From assembly GCA_021774955.1 (NCBI GenBank), contig JAJFIN010000474.1, positions 1 through 14,327 of the forward strand: a DNA stretch of 14,327 bases, given 5' to 3'. Position numbers and translations under genes: made by a program. Of this stretch, positions 8,155-14,327 are shown piece after piece (the first letter of the stretch is position 1; every line of letters starts with the position of its first letter). The notes under the pieces are model-generated. The model made no database searches. It was not told the origin of the DNA and was given only the letters and a program-made list of their open reading frames with translations. Source of the DNA: Alphaproteobacteria bacterium (GTDB taxonomy: Bacteria > Pseudomonadota > Alphaproteobacteria > M2410).

Positions 8155-9161
8155 ACAAAGCTCATAGTGACGGCCCAAATGCCGTTGGTCATAAGAATGT
8201 CTTCACCGCTGTGATCACGGCGATCTCCGACATGTTCAGCGAGAAGGGCCAGCTCGAACCCATGGGCGCCGATGAACGTCTCGATGGTAAAACCGTCTTG
8301 GTGACCGGCGCCAATACCGGCCTTGGCAAAGCCATCGCCATTCAGCTTGCTGAACGTGGCGCCTTTGTTTACATGGCCTGCCGCGGGGGGCATCCGGAGG
8401 CTGGAGAAGATGTCAAACGGGCTTCGGGTAGCGACCGCGTGGAGATGTTGAAAGTCGATCTCTCGGATATGACCAGCGCTGCTGCTCTCTGTGACCAGTT
8501 GAAGGCAATCGGGAAGCGGATCGACATTGCCGTGTTCAATGCCGGTTTGATGCCGGCCAAATCACGGCGCGGCCCGCAAGAGTTTGAACTTATGTTCACA
8601 GTCCACTTTCTTGCCAGCCGCTTGATCGTCCACCGGATGTTGGAAGATGATGTTATTGTTCCCTCTACGGATCCTGCACTCCGACCCCGCATCGTTTTTG
8701 TCTCTTCGGAAGCACACCGGTCGTCAAAGCCGATTGATTTTGATACCTTCGGCACGCCCATCGATTATGGCATTAAAGACGGTATGGGTGAATATGCCCG
8801 CAGTAAACTTCACCTGTGCACCTACGCAACAGAACTCTCAAAACAACTAAACACCGGAGATGAAACGCGCGTGTCGGTGCACTCGCTGTGCCCCGGCCCG
8901 GTTGCTTCGAGCATTGCGCGCGAGGCACCGCGCTGGCTTAAACCTATTATCAATTCAATCTTTAAACTGACCTTCCAAGCCCCCGAACGCGCGGCAAAAC
9001 CAGTTCTTCTTCTAGCCGGCGGTGCGGCCGTGGAAGGCCGCAACGGTGTCTACATGCACATGATGCGCGAGAAAGTGGTCTCCGACCTGGCTGCGGATCC
9101 GGATAATGGCGGGGAATTATGGCGGCGGAGTCAGACACTTATCGCGCCTTACCTAAAATAA
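8151..9161 (+). CDS. Short-chain dehydrogenase/reductase (SDR), retinol-dehydrogenase-like
   Basis: A 336-residue classical SDR. The coenzyme motif TGANTGLG is at 52-59, followed by an Arg at 78 after the second strand (YMACRGG), which usually means NADP(H). The structural NAG motif is at 130-132, the catalytic Ser in VSSEAHRSS at about 185, and the catalytic Tyr-Lys as YARSK (Y215, K219). A 45-residue N-terminal extension and a 60-residue C-terminal arm make it longer than the usual 250 residues and closer to retinol-dehydrogenase or WW-oxidoreductase-like members. It would interconvert an alcohol and a ketone or aldehyde. The start is GTG 8151, overlapping the sulfotransferase TGA (GTGA) with GGAGG at 8136-8140, 10 bases upstream. 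Pairing an SDR with a sulfotransferase suggests that both act on one alcohol-bearing substrate (inference). Confidence 0.9.
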   Translation: MNKAHSDGPNAVGHKNVFTAVITAISDMFSEKGQLEPMGADERLDGKTVLVTGANTGLGKAIAIQLAERGAFVYMACRGGHPEAGEDVKRASGSDRVEMLKVDLSDMTSAAALCDQLKAIGKRIDIAVFNAGLMPAKSRRGPQEFELMFTVHFLASRLIVHRMLEDDVIVPSTDPALRPRIVFVSSEAHRSSKPIDFDTFGTPIDYGIKDGMGEYARSKLHLCTYATELSKQLNTGDETRVSVHSLCPGPVASSIAREAPRWLKPIINSIFKLTFQAPERAAKPVLLLAGGAAVEGRNGVYMHMMREKVVSDLAADPDNGGELWRRSQTLIAPYLK

Positions 9162-9185
9162 ACACCAGTCGCTTGTTCAACAGAC

Positions 9186-9216
9186 TTGACAATAATTAGT
9201 TATTTAGCTAATTGTC
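9186..9216 (+). promoter_or_regulatory. TTGACA -35 box overlapped by a palindromic operator in front of the ArsR/SdpR-like gene
   Basis: A consensus TTGACA lies at 9186-9191. Overlapping it is an imperfect palindrome. The outer arms GACAAT (9188-9193) and ATTGTC (9211-9216) are exact reverse complements, and inside them AATTAG (9194-9199) pairs with CTAATT (9208-9213). The two nested pairs are offset, so the full palindrome is imperfect. The site is AT-rich, stands out from its surroundings, and ends 5 bases before the ATG at 9222, as expected for autorepression by an ArsR-family dimer. No good -10 is visible at 17 bases, and no ribosome site precedes the ATG, so the message may be leaderless. 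Confidence 0.6.
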
Positions 9217-9221
9217 TAACC

Positions 9222-9524
9222 ATGAGCACCGTCTTCAAAGCCCTTTCCGATCCGACGCGGCAGCGCGTTCTTGAACTTTTACGCACCCGACCGATGAATG
9301 CGGGTGAACTGGCGGAGCACTTTGAGTTTTCAAAACCCACTATGTCCGCACATTACACCGTTCTGAAAGAAGCCCGGCTCATTGAAGGTGACAAGCAAGG
9401 CAAGTACATCATCTACCGGCTCAAAATGTCGGTGCTCGAAGATGCGCTTTTAACCTTCGCCAAAACATTCGGATTGAGCGTCCAGGCTGAAAATGCCGAC
9501 GCTTCTGATCTTGAAAAGGAATAG
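9222..9524 (+). CDS. ArsR-family transcriptional regulator, SdpR autorepressor-like
   Basis: A 100-residue winged-helix repressor. It opens with STVFKALSDPTRQRVLELL, the typical first helices of the SdpR-type ArsR branch. The HTH follows at about residues 24-54 (MNAGELAEHFEFSKPTMSAH, then YTVLKEARLIEG), and the wing with GKYIIYRLK at about 60-70. It has no Cys metal-site motif (no CxC in the recognition helix), so metal sensing is unlikely. I chose ATG 9222 rather than TTG 9186, because the TTG lies in the -35/operator and the conserved protein starts at the ATG. In the known SdpR/SdpI pair the repressor is held at the membrane by SdpI when toxin is present. Here an SdpI-like gene follows 11 bp downstream, so the same logic is plausible (inference). 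Confidence 0.88.
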   Translation: MSTVFKALSDPTRQRVLELLRTRPMNAGELAEHFEFSKPTMSAHYTVLKEARLIEGDKQGKYIIYRLKMSVLEDALLTFAKTFGLSVQAENADASDLEKE

Positions 9525-9535
9525 GAGTTTTAGAG

Positions 9536-10147
9536 ATGATGACCTACAAACAGCTTTTAGCTTCAGTTGGCATACTGACTTTAACTGTCTTTGGACTTGC
9601 CACAGCAAACTGGATTTACAATCCGGAAAGAGCCAGTGCTTGGATTGCGGCGATTGTTTTTATGCCCATTGTGTTGGTGGTTATTTCTATTATTGAACGG
9701 GCTCGCCCTCTTGAAACCTACAGCACGGAAAAACACACCTATTTCACAAGATCCGTGCTGATTGCTTGTTTGATGATCGTGGGATCTCTGACGATGCGTC
9801 TTCTCAATGTGCTTGAAATCCTGGAAATTACGATGATCGAGCGCATTACAGGTCTTGCCCTGGGCGCTCTATTGATATTCATGGGTAATCTTACACCGAA
9901 ACTCCTCGGACCGATCTCGGAAATGAAATGTGATGCAGAGACCACGCAATCGCTTAAACGGTTTACCGGGATTAGCTTCGTCACCGCTGGGATTGGCTAT
10001 ATGCTTGCCTGGATCGCATTGCCCGTTGAGCGCGCAAACAGCGTTGCGATGACGATTTGCTTGGCTGCTGTTATTTTGGTCGTGGCACGTTGTCTATGGG
10101 CTTTTCGCACACAAGGGACCGGACCTTCTAATCTGTCTCCTGATTAA
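9536..10147 (+). CDS. SdpI-like multi-spanning membrane protein
   Basis: A 203-residue integral membrane protein with about six hydrophobic segments, at roughly 6-24, 35-53, 72-88, 103-118, 144-162 and 169-189. The fourth ends in GNLTPKLLG at 117-125, which resembles the GN-x-x-PK motif of SdpI, the immunity and signalling protein against the Sdp toxin. The KRFTG segment near 141 sits where SdpI proteins have a conserved polar-G motif. AGGAG at 9523-9527 lies 8 bases before ATG 9536; ATG 9539 is the alternative. The pairing with an SdpR-like repressor supports the assignment more than the sequence alone. No SdpC-like toxin gene is present nearby, so if it gives immunity the toxin would come from elsewhere; a pure stress-sensing role is equally possible. 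Confidence 0.72.
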   Translation: MMTYKQLLASVGILTLTVFGLATANWIYNPERASAWIAAIVFMPIVLVVISIIERARPLETYSTEKHTYFTRSVLIACLMIVGSLTMRLLNVLEILEITMIERITGLALGALLIFMGNLTPKLLGPISEMKCDAETTQSLKRFTGISFVTAGIGYMLAWIALPVERANSVAMTICLAAVILVVARCLWAFRTQGTGPSNLSPD

Positions 10148-10153
10148 ACCGTT

Positions 10154-10173
10154 GGCGGCATAAGCCGCTTTCC
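10154..10173 (+). terminator. Weak intrinsic terminator candidate after the SdpI-like gene
   Basis: GCGGC (10155-10159) and GCCGC (10164-10168) form a GC-rich stem around the loop ATAA, extendable by a G-T pair, and are followed by TTT. It lies 8 bases after the stop codon. The U-run is short, so it would be weak. A second stem, CTTTCA (10177-10182) with TGAAAG (10188-10193), follows in this 74-bp convergent gap, which otherwise shows nothing. Confidence 0.4.
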
Positions 10174-10221
10174 AGACTTTCATACTCTGAAAGAGAGCCG
10201 GAAATTCACATTGATGTAGCG

Positions 10222-12636
10222 TCAAACTTCTTTGGCGGCATCAAGCGGCCGCCAGGCGAGCGCGGCGAGGACATAAAATCCGATCGCAAGACCGATCACC
10301 GCGTCGAACCCCAGATGGATGGAAAGGAGGCTCGCGATAATGGGGCTCACCACTGACGCACAGCCGTTAATGCCCCACGCCCAGGGTACCAGCGCAGGTG
10401 TCCGCTCGGACAAGCTGGCAAGGCCGATCGGAAAAGGCATGCCCATCAAAAAAGCAAGTGGGGCAATCAACACCGCGCTGGCTATTGCTTTGATTGGAAC
10501 GGGCAACGGTAAAAGAGTTTCGAACAAAGACGGCAAGATAAACAGATAACAAAGAGCAATCGCTGCGATACCCGCGACAATCCAAAGCATGGGAGATAGT
10601 CGTAAATACCGCTTGGCAAAGCGGAACGCGGTACTGGAAGCCGCCGCCCCGGCGCCTGCGAATATGAGAAACGATGCGAGCGTGACGGATATGGCATAAA
10701 GTGGGTGGCCCAGAAACAGCATAAAACGTTGGATAAAAACGATCTCTATAAAGAGAAAACTCAAGCCAAGGGCGAGGAAATAAACGACCGTGCGTGTGCG
10801 CTCGCCGTTAACGACAGGTCCGGTCGCGCGGCGAAGCATGTGCAAAGGTGCCAGGATGAGAACCAGCGCCACCAACGTTGCCTGCACGAGCGTCGCGACC
10901 AGAATGACATAGCCGCGCTCCACGAGCGGATAGCCGCTTGTTCTGTGGGCGGAGGTCTGTTCCGGCAGACTGCTCCATTTAAAGAAGTTGTTGAAATAGG
11001 GACGGTTGTCGGTGGCCGGTTCAAGATTGAATTTGTAACGTGCCATGGTGCGCTGCCGGTCCGGGCCCAGAAGTGCTATGGCGCCATCATAAAAATAGGG
11101 TGCTTCGAGGAGGTTATATTGATTGGCGGATGTCCGCACCATGCCCGGATAATAACCAGCGTCGAAGGAGCGCTCAGCCATGAAGCGCCGCAGGTTACTA
11201 ATCTCACCCTCGGTAAACGGTTCATTCTTAACAAGCAGGGTATATGTCTGCCAGCCGCGGATAAGAACGAGATTGGGGGCGGGATCTTCGTTACCGCCGG
11301 TAGTGAGCGCGTCGATAGCGGTCGCGGTGAGTTTGAGAGCATCGCGCGGCGGATTTTTCACCTCGCGCGTGATCGACAGTATGCCCGCCTTTGTCAGGTG
11401 GTCCAAGTAAGAGACGAAAGCCTCGGTAGTGTAGACATAGGTTTCACTGAGGCCTCCCATGATGGACCCACCGCTGGACGCCGACAGCGGGATATGAATG
11501 AGGTCATATTGCTCTCGTGAAGCAGCCACGAATGTCCGTGTTTCGCCGATATGAAACGCCACCGGCGGTTGGGAAAAAATATTACCAGAATAATCAGCGA
11601 ACTGTTTTTGAAGGAGATCAGCCAGAAACGGATTGGCCTCCACAGCATCGACCTGCGGGGCGTGATGATAGCGCGCAAGAAGCACACCGGCGCCAGCGCT
11701 GACACCAAGGATGAGCACGCGGCCTGGAGATTGTGCATGGTAAGGCGCCGCCTCGGTTGTGTAATCAAGATGGGCGATTTGGCTCAAATCACCGTCGAAG
11801 CGATTGATCGCGTGCGGACCTTCTCCGTCGATGAAAAGCCCAAGCTGCTCAGGCGGTATATGGGGGCTTGCAAAACTGAGGCCCGGCGCGATGCGAAAGG
11901 GCACGCGCGGGCTGTCGACGACCGTCATTCGCCCCAGAGGTGAATGGCGCTCAGCAACGACATGTGCTCCTGGCGCAAAAAGTGCGGCGCGTAATCCTTT
12001 GTACTCGGATAATTGCGGCGCGACCCACGATGCTGGTGCCAAAAGGCCAACGACGAGCGCCAACCCAACCCATAAAAGCACTCGCTTATTCAGGACTGCA
12101 ATACCGGCAGCGAAAAACCCCGCCCCGAGAACGATATTCAATCCTCGCTCCGCCGGCATGACCATCATCACCAGAACGGCAGCAAGGGCACCCAGCCCTG
12201 CCCCGGTAAGATCCGCAGCATAGATGCCGCCGATGCGGTCGCCAAAGCGGGTAAAAGCGAGACCGATACAATTGGCGGCAAAAAAGAACGGCACCAGAAG
12301 AAGAACGTAGGCAGCGCTCAAAAGGAGAAGCTGACTGGGCTCCCAGGTAATCTCGAACGGATTAAAACCAAGGCGCTGCGCAAACGCAAAACCGCCATAA
12401 GCCGAAATGCTGAAAAGGACAGCATTGATCCGCCATGCATTGTAAAATCGGTCAACCAGCCAGGTCCGTGCGAAGGCCAGGAATGTTCCGCTCGCACCAT
12501 ATCCTAAAAGGGCTATACTGATGATCATGAAGGCAAAATGATGCCATTGCACAATCGAGTATAACCGCATCAGGAGGATCTCGTAGGCAATCGCGCTGGC
12601 AGAGACAATACTGATCGCTAATCGCAGCATGTTCAT
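10222..12636 (-). CDS. Polytopic membrane protein with spermidine-synthase-like (SAM-binding) domain
   Basis: An 804-residue inner-membrane protein in three parts. Residues 1-200 hold about six hydrophobic helices, with IAYEILLMRLYSIVQWHHFA near the start and the signature YAADLTGAGLGAL at 139-151. Residues about 215-550 form a soluble aminopropyltransferase/methyltransferase-like Rossmann domain: VLILGVSAGAGVLLARY at 307-323 (Gly-rich strand-loop), an acidic end of strand 2 in VDAVEANP, and DNRPYFNNFF at 543-552. Residues about 570-800 hold a second helix bundle with MPFPIGLAS and PWAWGINGCASVVSP. Proteins with this layout are widespread and mostly uncharacterised. The glycine loop departs from the strict D/G-x-G-x-G form, so activity is uncertain, and polyamine synthesis should not be assumed. 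ATG 12636 overlaps the stop of the upstream methyltransferase gene by 4 bp. Confidence 0.85.
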   Translation of the reverse strand: MNMLRLAISIVSASAIAYEILLMRLYSIVQWHHFAFMIISIALLGYGASGTFLAFARTWLVDRFYNAWRINAVLFSISAYGGFAFAQRLGFNPFEITWEPSQLLLLSAAYVLLLVPFFFAANCIGLAFTRFGDRIGGIYAADLTGAGLGALAAVLVMMVMPAERGLNIVLGAGFFAAGIAVLNKRVLLWVGLALVVGLLAPASWVAPQLSEYKGLRAALFAPGAHVVAERHSPLGRMTVVDSPRVPFRIAPGLSFASPHIPPEQLGLFIDGEGPHAINRFDGDLSQIAHLDYTTEAAPYHAQSPGRVLILGVSAGAGVLLARYHHAPQVDAVEANPFLADLLQKQFADYSGNIFSQPPVAFHIGETRTFVAASREQYDLIHIPLSASSGGSIMGGLSETYVYTTEAFVSYLDHLTKAGILSITREVKNPPRDALKLTATAIDALTTGGNEDPAPNLVLIRGWQTYTLLVKNEPFTEGEISNLRRFMAERSFDAGYYPGMVRTSANQYNLLEAPYFYDGAIALLGPDRQRTMARYKFNLEPATDNRPYFNNFFKWSSLPEQTSAHRTSGYPLVERGYVILVATLVQATLVALVLILAPLHMLRRATGPVVNGERTRTVVYFLALGLSFLFIEIVFIQRFMLFLGHPLYAISVTLASFLIFAGAGAAASSTAFRFAKRYLRLSPMLWIVAGIAAIALCYLFILPSLFETLLPLPVPIKAIASAVLIAPLAFLMGMPFPIGLASLSERTPALVPWAWGINGCASVVSPIIASLLSIHLGFDAVIGLAIGFYVLAALAWRPLDAAKEV

Positions 12637-13406
12637 TCTGCCCGGGTGAGCGGAACAAATCGAACCGGCAGTAATTGGCGGGTTTTTAGAGTGCCATCTT
12701 GATCTTTTGTCACCAGCAGTAATTGTTGAACGAGAAAGGGCGGCCCTACAGGGATCACCATGCGCCCGCCGGGCGCAAGCTGTTGCGTGAGCGGCGGCGG
12801 AATGTGGCTCGCGGCGGCGGTCACGACAATAGCGTCAAAGGGTGCGGCTTCCGGCCAGCCGAAATAGCCGTCGCCGACCCGCGCCTTCACGTCATCGAAA
12901 CCAACACGCGACAATGTGTTTCGGGCGCTGTTGCCAAGTTCTGGTATAATTTCAATGGTATGAACATCGGCGCCCATATGCGCCAGGATTGCGGCCTGAT
13001 AGCCCGAGCCGGTGCCGACTTCCAGAACCCGGTCGCCCGGCGCCAGGTCGGCTAGCTCCGACATCAGCGCCACAATATAAGGCTGAGAAATCGTCTGGCC
13101 ATAGCCAATAGGAAGTGGCCGGTTTTCGTAAGCATAGCGGCGTTGCGCTGCGGGCACGAATTCATCGCGCGGGACCGCGTTTAGTGCATCAACCACGGAT
13201 TTCGACATCCGGCGCGGAAGACCGGGCAGCGGATCCGTCGCGAAGAAGTGTTGAATTGTTGAAACCAATTCTCGCCGGTCTCGCGCATAATCGTGTTCTT
13301 CCTGCGCCTGTGCCGCCGAAATGCCCCCGCCGAAGCCAAGCCCGGCCATGAGTGCAGCAACACCAACGAAAATAGCCGCAACAAAGCGACCGCGGTGTAG
13401 GGACAT
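12633..13406 (-). CDS. Exported protein-L-isoaspartate O-methyltransferase-like protein
   Basis: A 257-residue PCMT-family protein. The conserved motif PIGYGQTISQPYIVALM lies at about 99-115, and SAM motif I, VLEVGTGSGYQAA, at about 127-139. The remaining strands of the fold, including FDAIVVTAAA and GGRMVIPVG, are in place. Such enzymes methylate isoaspartyl residues so that damaged proteins can be repaired. Unusually, it starts with a Sec-type signal (R5, R7, a long hydrophobic core, cut after AQA at about 34), which places it in the periplasm. I chose ATG 13406 because AGGAG and a downstream AGG lie 4-8 bases before it; the ATG-initiated frame from 13439 lacks such a site and would put a basic segment before the signal. 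The next gene is translationally coupled. Several family members carry signal peptides, but a periplasmic source of SAM is unexplained. Confidence 0.9.
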   Translation of the reverse strand: MSLHRGRFVAAIFVGVAALMAGLGFGGGISAAQAQEEHDYARDRRELVSTIQHFFATDPLPGLPRRMSKSVVDALNAVPRDEFVPAAQRRYAYENRPLPIGYGQTISQPYIVALMSELADLAPGDRVLEVGTGSGYQAAILAHMGADVHTIEIIPELGNSARNTLSRVGFDDVKARVGDGYFGWPEAAPFDAIVVTAAASHIPPPLTQQLAPGGRMVIPVGPPFLVQQLLLVTKDQDGTLKTRQLLPVRFVPLTRAE

Positions 13407-13463
13407 TCTACCTCTCCTGCGCGCGCGGATGACGATCACATAGTAGCATCATTATTATCACAC

Positions 13464-13492
13464 AGAACAAATCTTGCATTGATTGCCGTCAA
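13464..13492 (-). promoter_or_regulatory. Possible promoter of the methyltransferase operon
   Basis: On the minus strand TTGACG (13487-13492) is separated by 17 bases from TGTTCT (13464-13469). The -35 is good and the -10 poor (3 of 6). It lies about 58 bases upstream of the chosen ATG. A better -10-like element, GATAAT, occurs further downstream on that strand near 13453-13459, but without a matching -35 at the right spacing. Confidence 0.28.
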
Positions 13493-13555
13493 CCGACGTC
13501 ATTCAGCGACCGAGCCCTAGGTGAAACAGCAAAGCTAACAGTTTGATTTCACTCT

Positions 13556-13797
13556 CTAAAAGTAATGATCCCTGCGGGAACCGTCATACCGGCCTGACCT
13601 GAGGCAGCAGCGCTTGAAACAAACGTCCAGAACCGCACGGACATGGATCGTTGCGACCCAATTTTTCCATGAGTTCTTTGGTGCCGTGAACAACACGGTC
13701 ACCGCGTTTTACGTTTGTTTCGGAGGGGAAGCCTCGGCGGCGTTTGCTGGTCCGCTCAAAAGCAAGGCTGATCTTCGAAAGGATGGAACTTAGACAT
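13556..13797 (-). pseudogene. SEC-C zinc-motif small protein gene, broken by two single-base frameshifts
   Basis: Read on the minus strand, the gene has a strong start: GGAGG five bases before ATG 13797, then MSKFHPFEDQPCF and an immediate TGA. Removing one T from the TTTT run at 13757-13760 continues as ERTSKRRRGFPSET, then VVHGTKELMEKLG and RNDPCPCGSGR. A second single-T removal near 13615-13624 turns QALLPQ into FKRCCLRSGRY and DGSRRDHYF, ending at TAG 13556. The repaired product is exactly 79 residues, and the metal motif CPCGSG-x-x-FKRCC (Cys 52, 54, 63, 64) becomes complete, which shows the gene is real or recently was. SEC-C motifs bind zinc and are found at the end of SecA and in many small proteins that contact the ribosome or the secretion machinery. 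Both lesions lie in T runs, so sequencing indels, a true pseudogene or programmed +1 shifts are possible, in that order of likelihood. Confidence 0.8.
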
Positions 13798-13798
13798 T

Positions 13799-14050
13799 TT
13801 ATCCTCCATCTTTTGACGCACGAGTGGTGCCAGGGGCGGAATCGATAAATTCTCTAACATATTGAATATAAACAATAAATACATGATCGCTTTTTTCTAT
13901 ACCAACGCCTCTACCAACTTCCAAAATTTCATACGCGGTTTGACTCCCAAACAGCGCGTTGTTGGACAGATTGTACGCTATACGGACGACAATAGAATCC
14001 CCGGAATTATGACAGATTCGTATGGCGATGGCCTCCACGCGGGGTACCAC
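13799..14050 (-). CDS. Doubtful small ORF directly upstream of the SEC-C gene
   Basis: I do not recognise this 83-residue frame. It starts at GTG 14050 (another GTG lies four codons in) without a visible ribosome site. It has beta-like stretches (SIVVRIAYNL, HVFIVYIQYV) and a Gly/Ser-rich end. In favour: its TAA ends one base before the ATG of the SEC-C gene, and its last Gly codons form that gene's GGAGG, as in coupled bacterial genes. Against: a plus-strand ORF of 65 codons (13862-14059) opens across most of the same bases, and the whole neighbourhood looks degraded. Confidence 0.3.
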   Translation of the reverse strand: MVPRVEAIAIRICHNSGDSIVVRIAYNLSNNALFGSQTAYEILEVGRGVGIEKSDHVFIVYIQYVREFIDSAPGTTRASKDGG

Positions 14051-14059
14051 TCGGAATAA

Positions 14060-14259
14060 TGTTCAGGTCAGCTTCGAGAAGCAACCTCTGTTGCTAAAAG
14101 CATCCGGGAGACATCCTCGCGGCGGCAAGCGCGGACGCATAGCACTCCTCCAGAACTCTGGGACAAGCGCTCGCCGCTAAACTGACGCGAGGAGTGCGTT
14201 GGAGAACCAACCCTTGCGAAAGCGGGCTCTATTAGACAAAGTAGACCAAATGGCTCTTT
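14060..14259. other. Non-coding gap with several perfect inverted repeats
   Basis: I see no convincing gene here. The stretch holds three clean inverted repeats: AGCAAC (14080-14085) with GTTGCT (14090-14095) around CTCT; GCACTCCTC (14142-14150) with GAGGAGTGC (14189-14197), a perfect 9-bp pair enclosing 38 bases; and GTTGG (14198-14202) with CCAAC (14207-14211) around AGAA. None is followed by a T run. They could be a folded RNA, operator sites for the following antitoxin gene, or chance. Confidence 0.4.
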
Positions 14260-14269
14260 AGGATATGTC

Positions 14270-14327
14270 ATGAAATCAATGTCTGCCAAGGAAGCCAAGA
14301 ACGGCTTCGGCTTGCTCTTGGATACCG
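14270..14327 (+). CDS. Phd/YefM-type antitoxin, N-terminal fragment cut by the right window edge
   Basis: Nineteen codons are visible, reading MKSMSAKEAKNGFGLLLDT. This is the usual first strand and helix of Phd/YefM antitoxins: a short strand, S-A-x-E-A-K-N, then F-G-x-L-L-D. Such proteins bind operator DNA as dimers through this N-terminal part and neutralise a Doc-, RelE- or VapC-type toxin through the C-terminus. The partner toxin would be expected just outside the window. AGGA at 14260-14263 lies 6 bases before ATG 14270, supporting this start over ATG 14279. It is transcribed rightward, away from the SEC-C gene. Confidence 0.82.
   Translation, partial: MKSMSAKEAKNGFGLLLDT

Noticed and set aside
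10705..11520. Open frame of 271 codons on the plus strand
   Set aside because: It lies entirely antisense to the Rossmann domain of the membrane protein, shows no recognisable domain, and is explained by GC-biased codon positions of the true gene.
10222..12636. Calling the membrane protein speE (spermidine synthase)
   Set aside because: True SpeE is a soluble protein of about 290 residues; this is an 804-residue polytopic protein with a divergent glycine loop, so only a domain-level name is justified.
13521..13552. Inverted arms GTGAAA and TTTCAC downstream of the SEC-C gene as a terminator
   Set aside because: AT-rich stem with internal mismatches, a long loop and no U run; too weak to annotate.
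13862..14059. Plus-strand open frame of 65 codons
   Set aside because: No ribosome site, no recognisable motif, and it opposes another doubtful frame; neither has enough support to be called firmly.
14080..14095. Hairpin AGCAAC-CTCT-GTTGCT as a terminator
   Set aside because: It is a perfect stem, but no T run follows on either strand, so it was listed only as an inverted repeat.

Overview
The window looks like chromosomal DNA of a Gram-negative bacterium, most likely an alphaproteobacterium. G+C is roughly half by eye, genes are packed into tight operons with stop/start overlaps, and several proteins carry Sec signal peptides. The protein families fit this group, but nothing in the window fixes the genus.

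Layout. (1) Bases 1-4699, plus strand: two translationally coupled genes. The first is the 3' part of an unrecognised beta-rich protein cut by the window edge. The second encodes a 1296-residue exported protein with a central hydrophobic segment and no family I can name. (2) Bases 4790-9161, plus strand: a run of small-molecule or lipid-type genes: a VOC (glyoxalase-fold) protein, an SRPBCC (START-like) protein, a DUF1214-type protein, a PAPS-type sulfotransferase and a short-chain dehydrogenase. The last three are nearly contiguous (4-bp gap, then a 4-bp GTGA overlap) and probably form one functional cassette acting on a hydroxylated hydrophobic substrate. (3) Bases 9186-10168, plus strand: a compact SdpR-like ArsR repressor and SdpI-like membrane protein pair. 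It has its own palindromic operator overlapping a TTGACA box in front and a small hairpin behind. (4) Bases 10222-13406, minus strand: a coupled pair in which an exported protein-L-isoaspartate methyltransferase-like protein is followed, with a 4-bp ATGA overlap, by an 804-residue multi-spanning membrane protein with a spermidine-synthase-like Rossmann domain. (5) Bases 13407-14327: a mostly non-coding, probably degraded stretch. It holds a SEC-C zinc-motif gene (minus strand) broken by two single-base frameshifts, a doubtful ORF just upstream of it, several perfect inverted repeats, and at the right edge the start of a Phd/YefM-type antitoxin gene.

No CRISPR array, rRNA, tRNA, insertion sequence or phage gene was seen. 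The most notable items are the SdpR/SdpI-like module with its palindromic operator, the exported isoaspartyl methyltransferase coupled to a membrane spermidine-synthase-like protein, the unrecognised giant secreted protein and its partner, and the doubly frameshifted SEC-C gene that repairs to a perfect motif.
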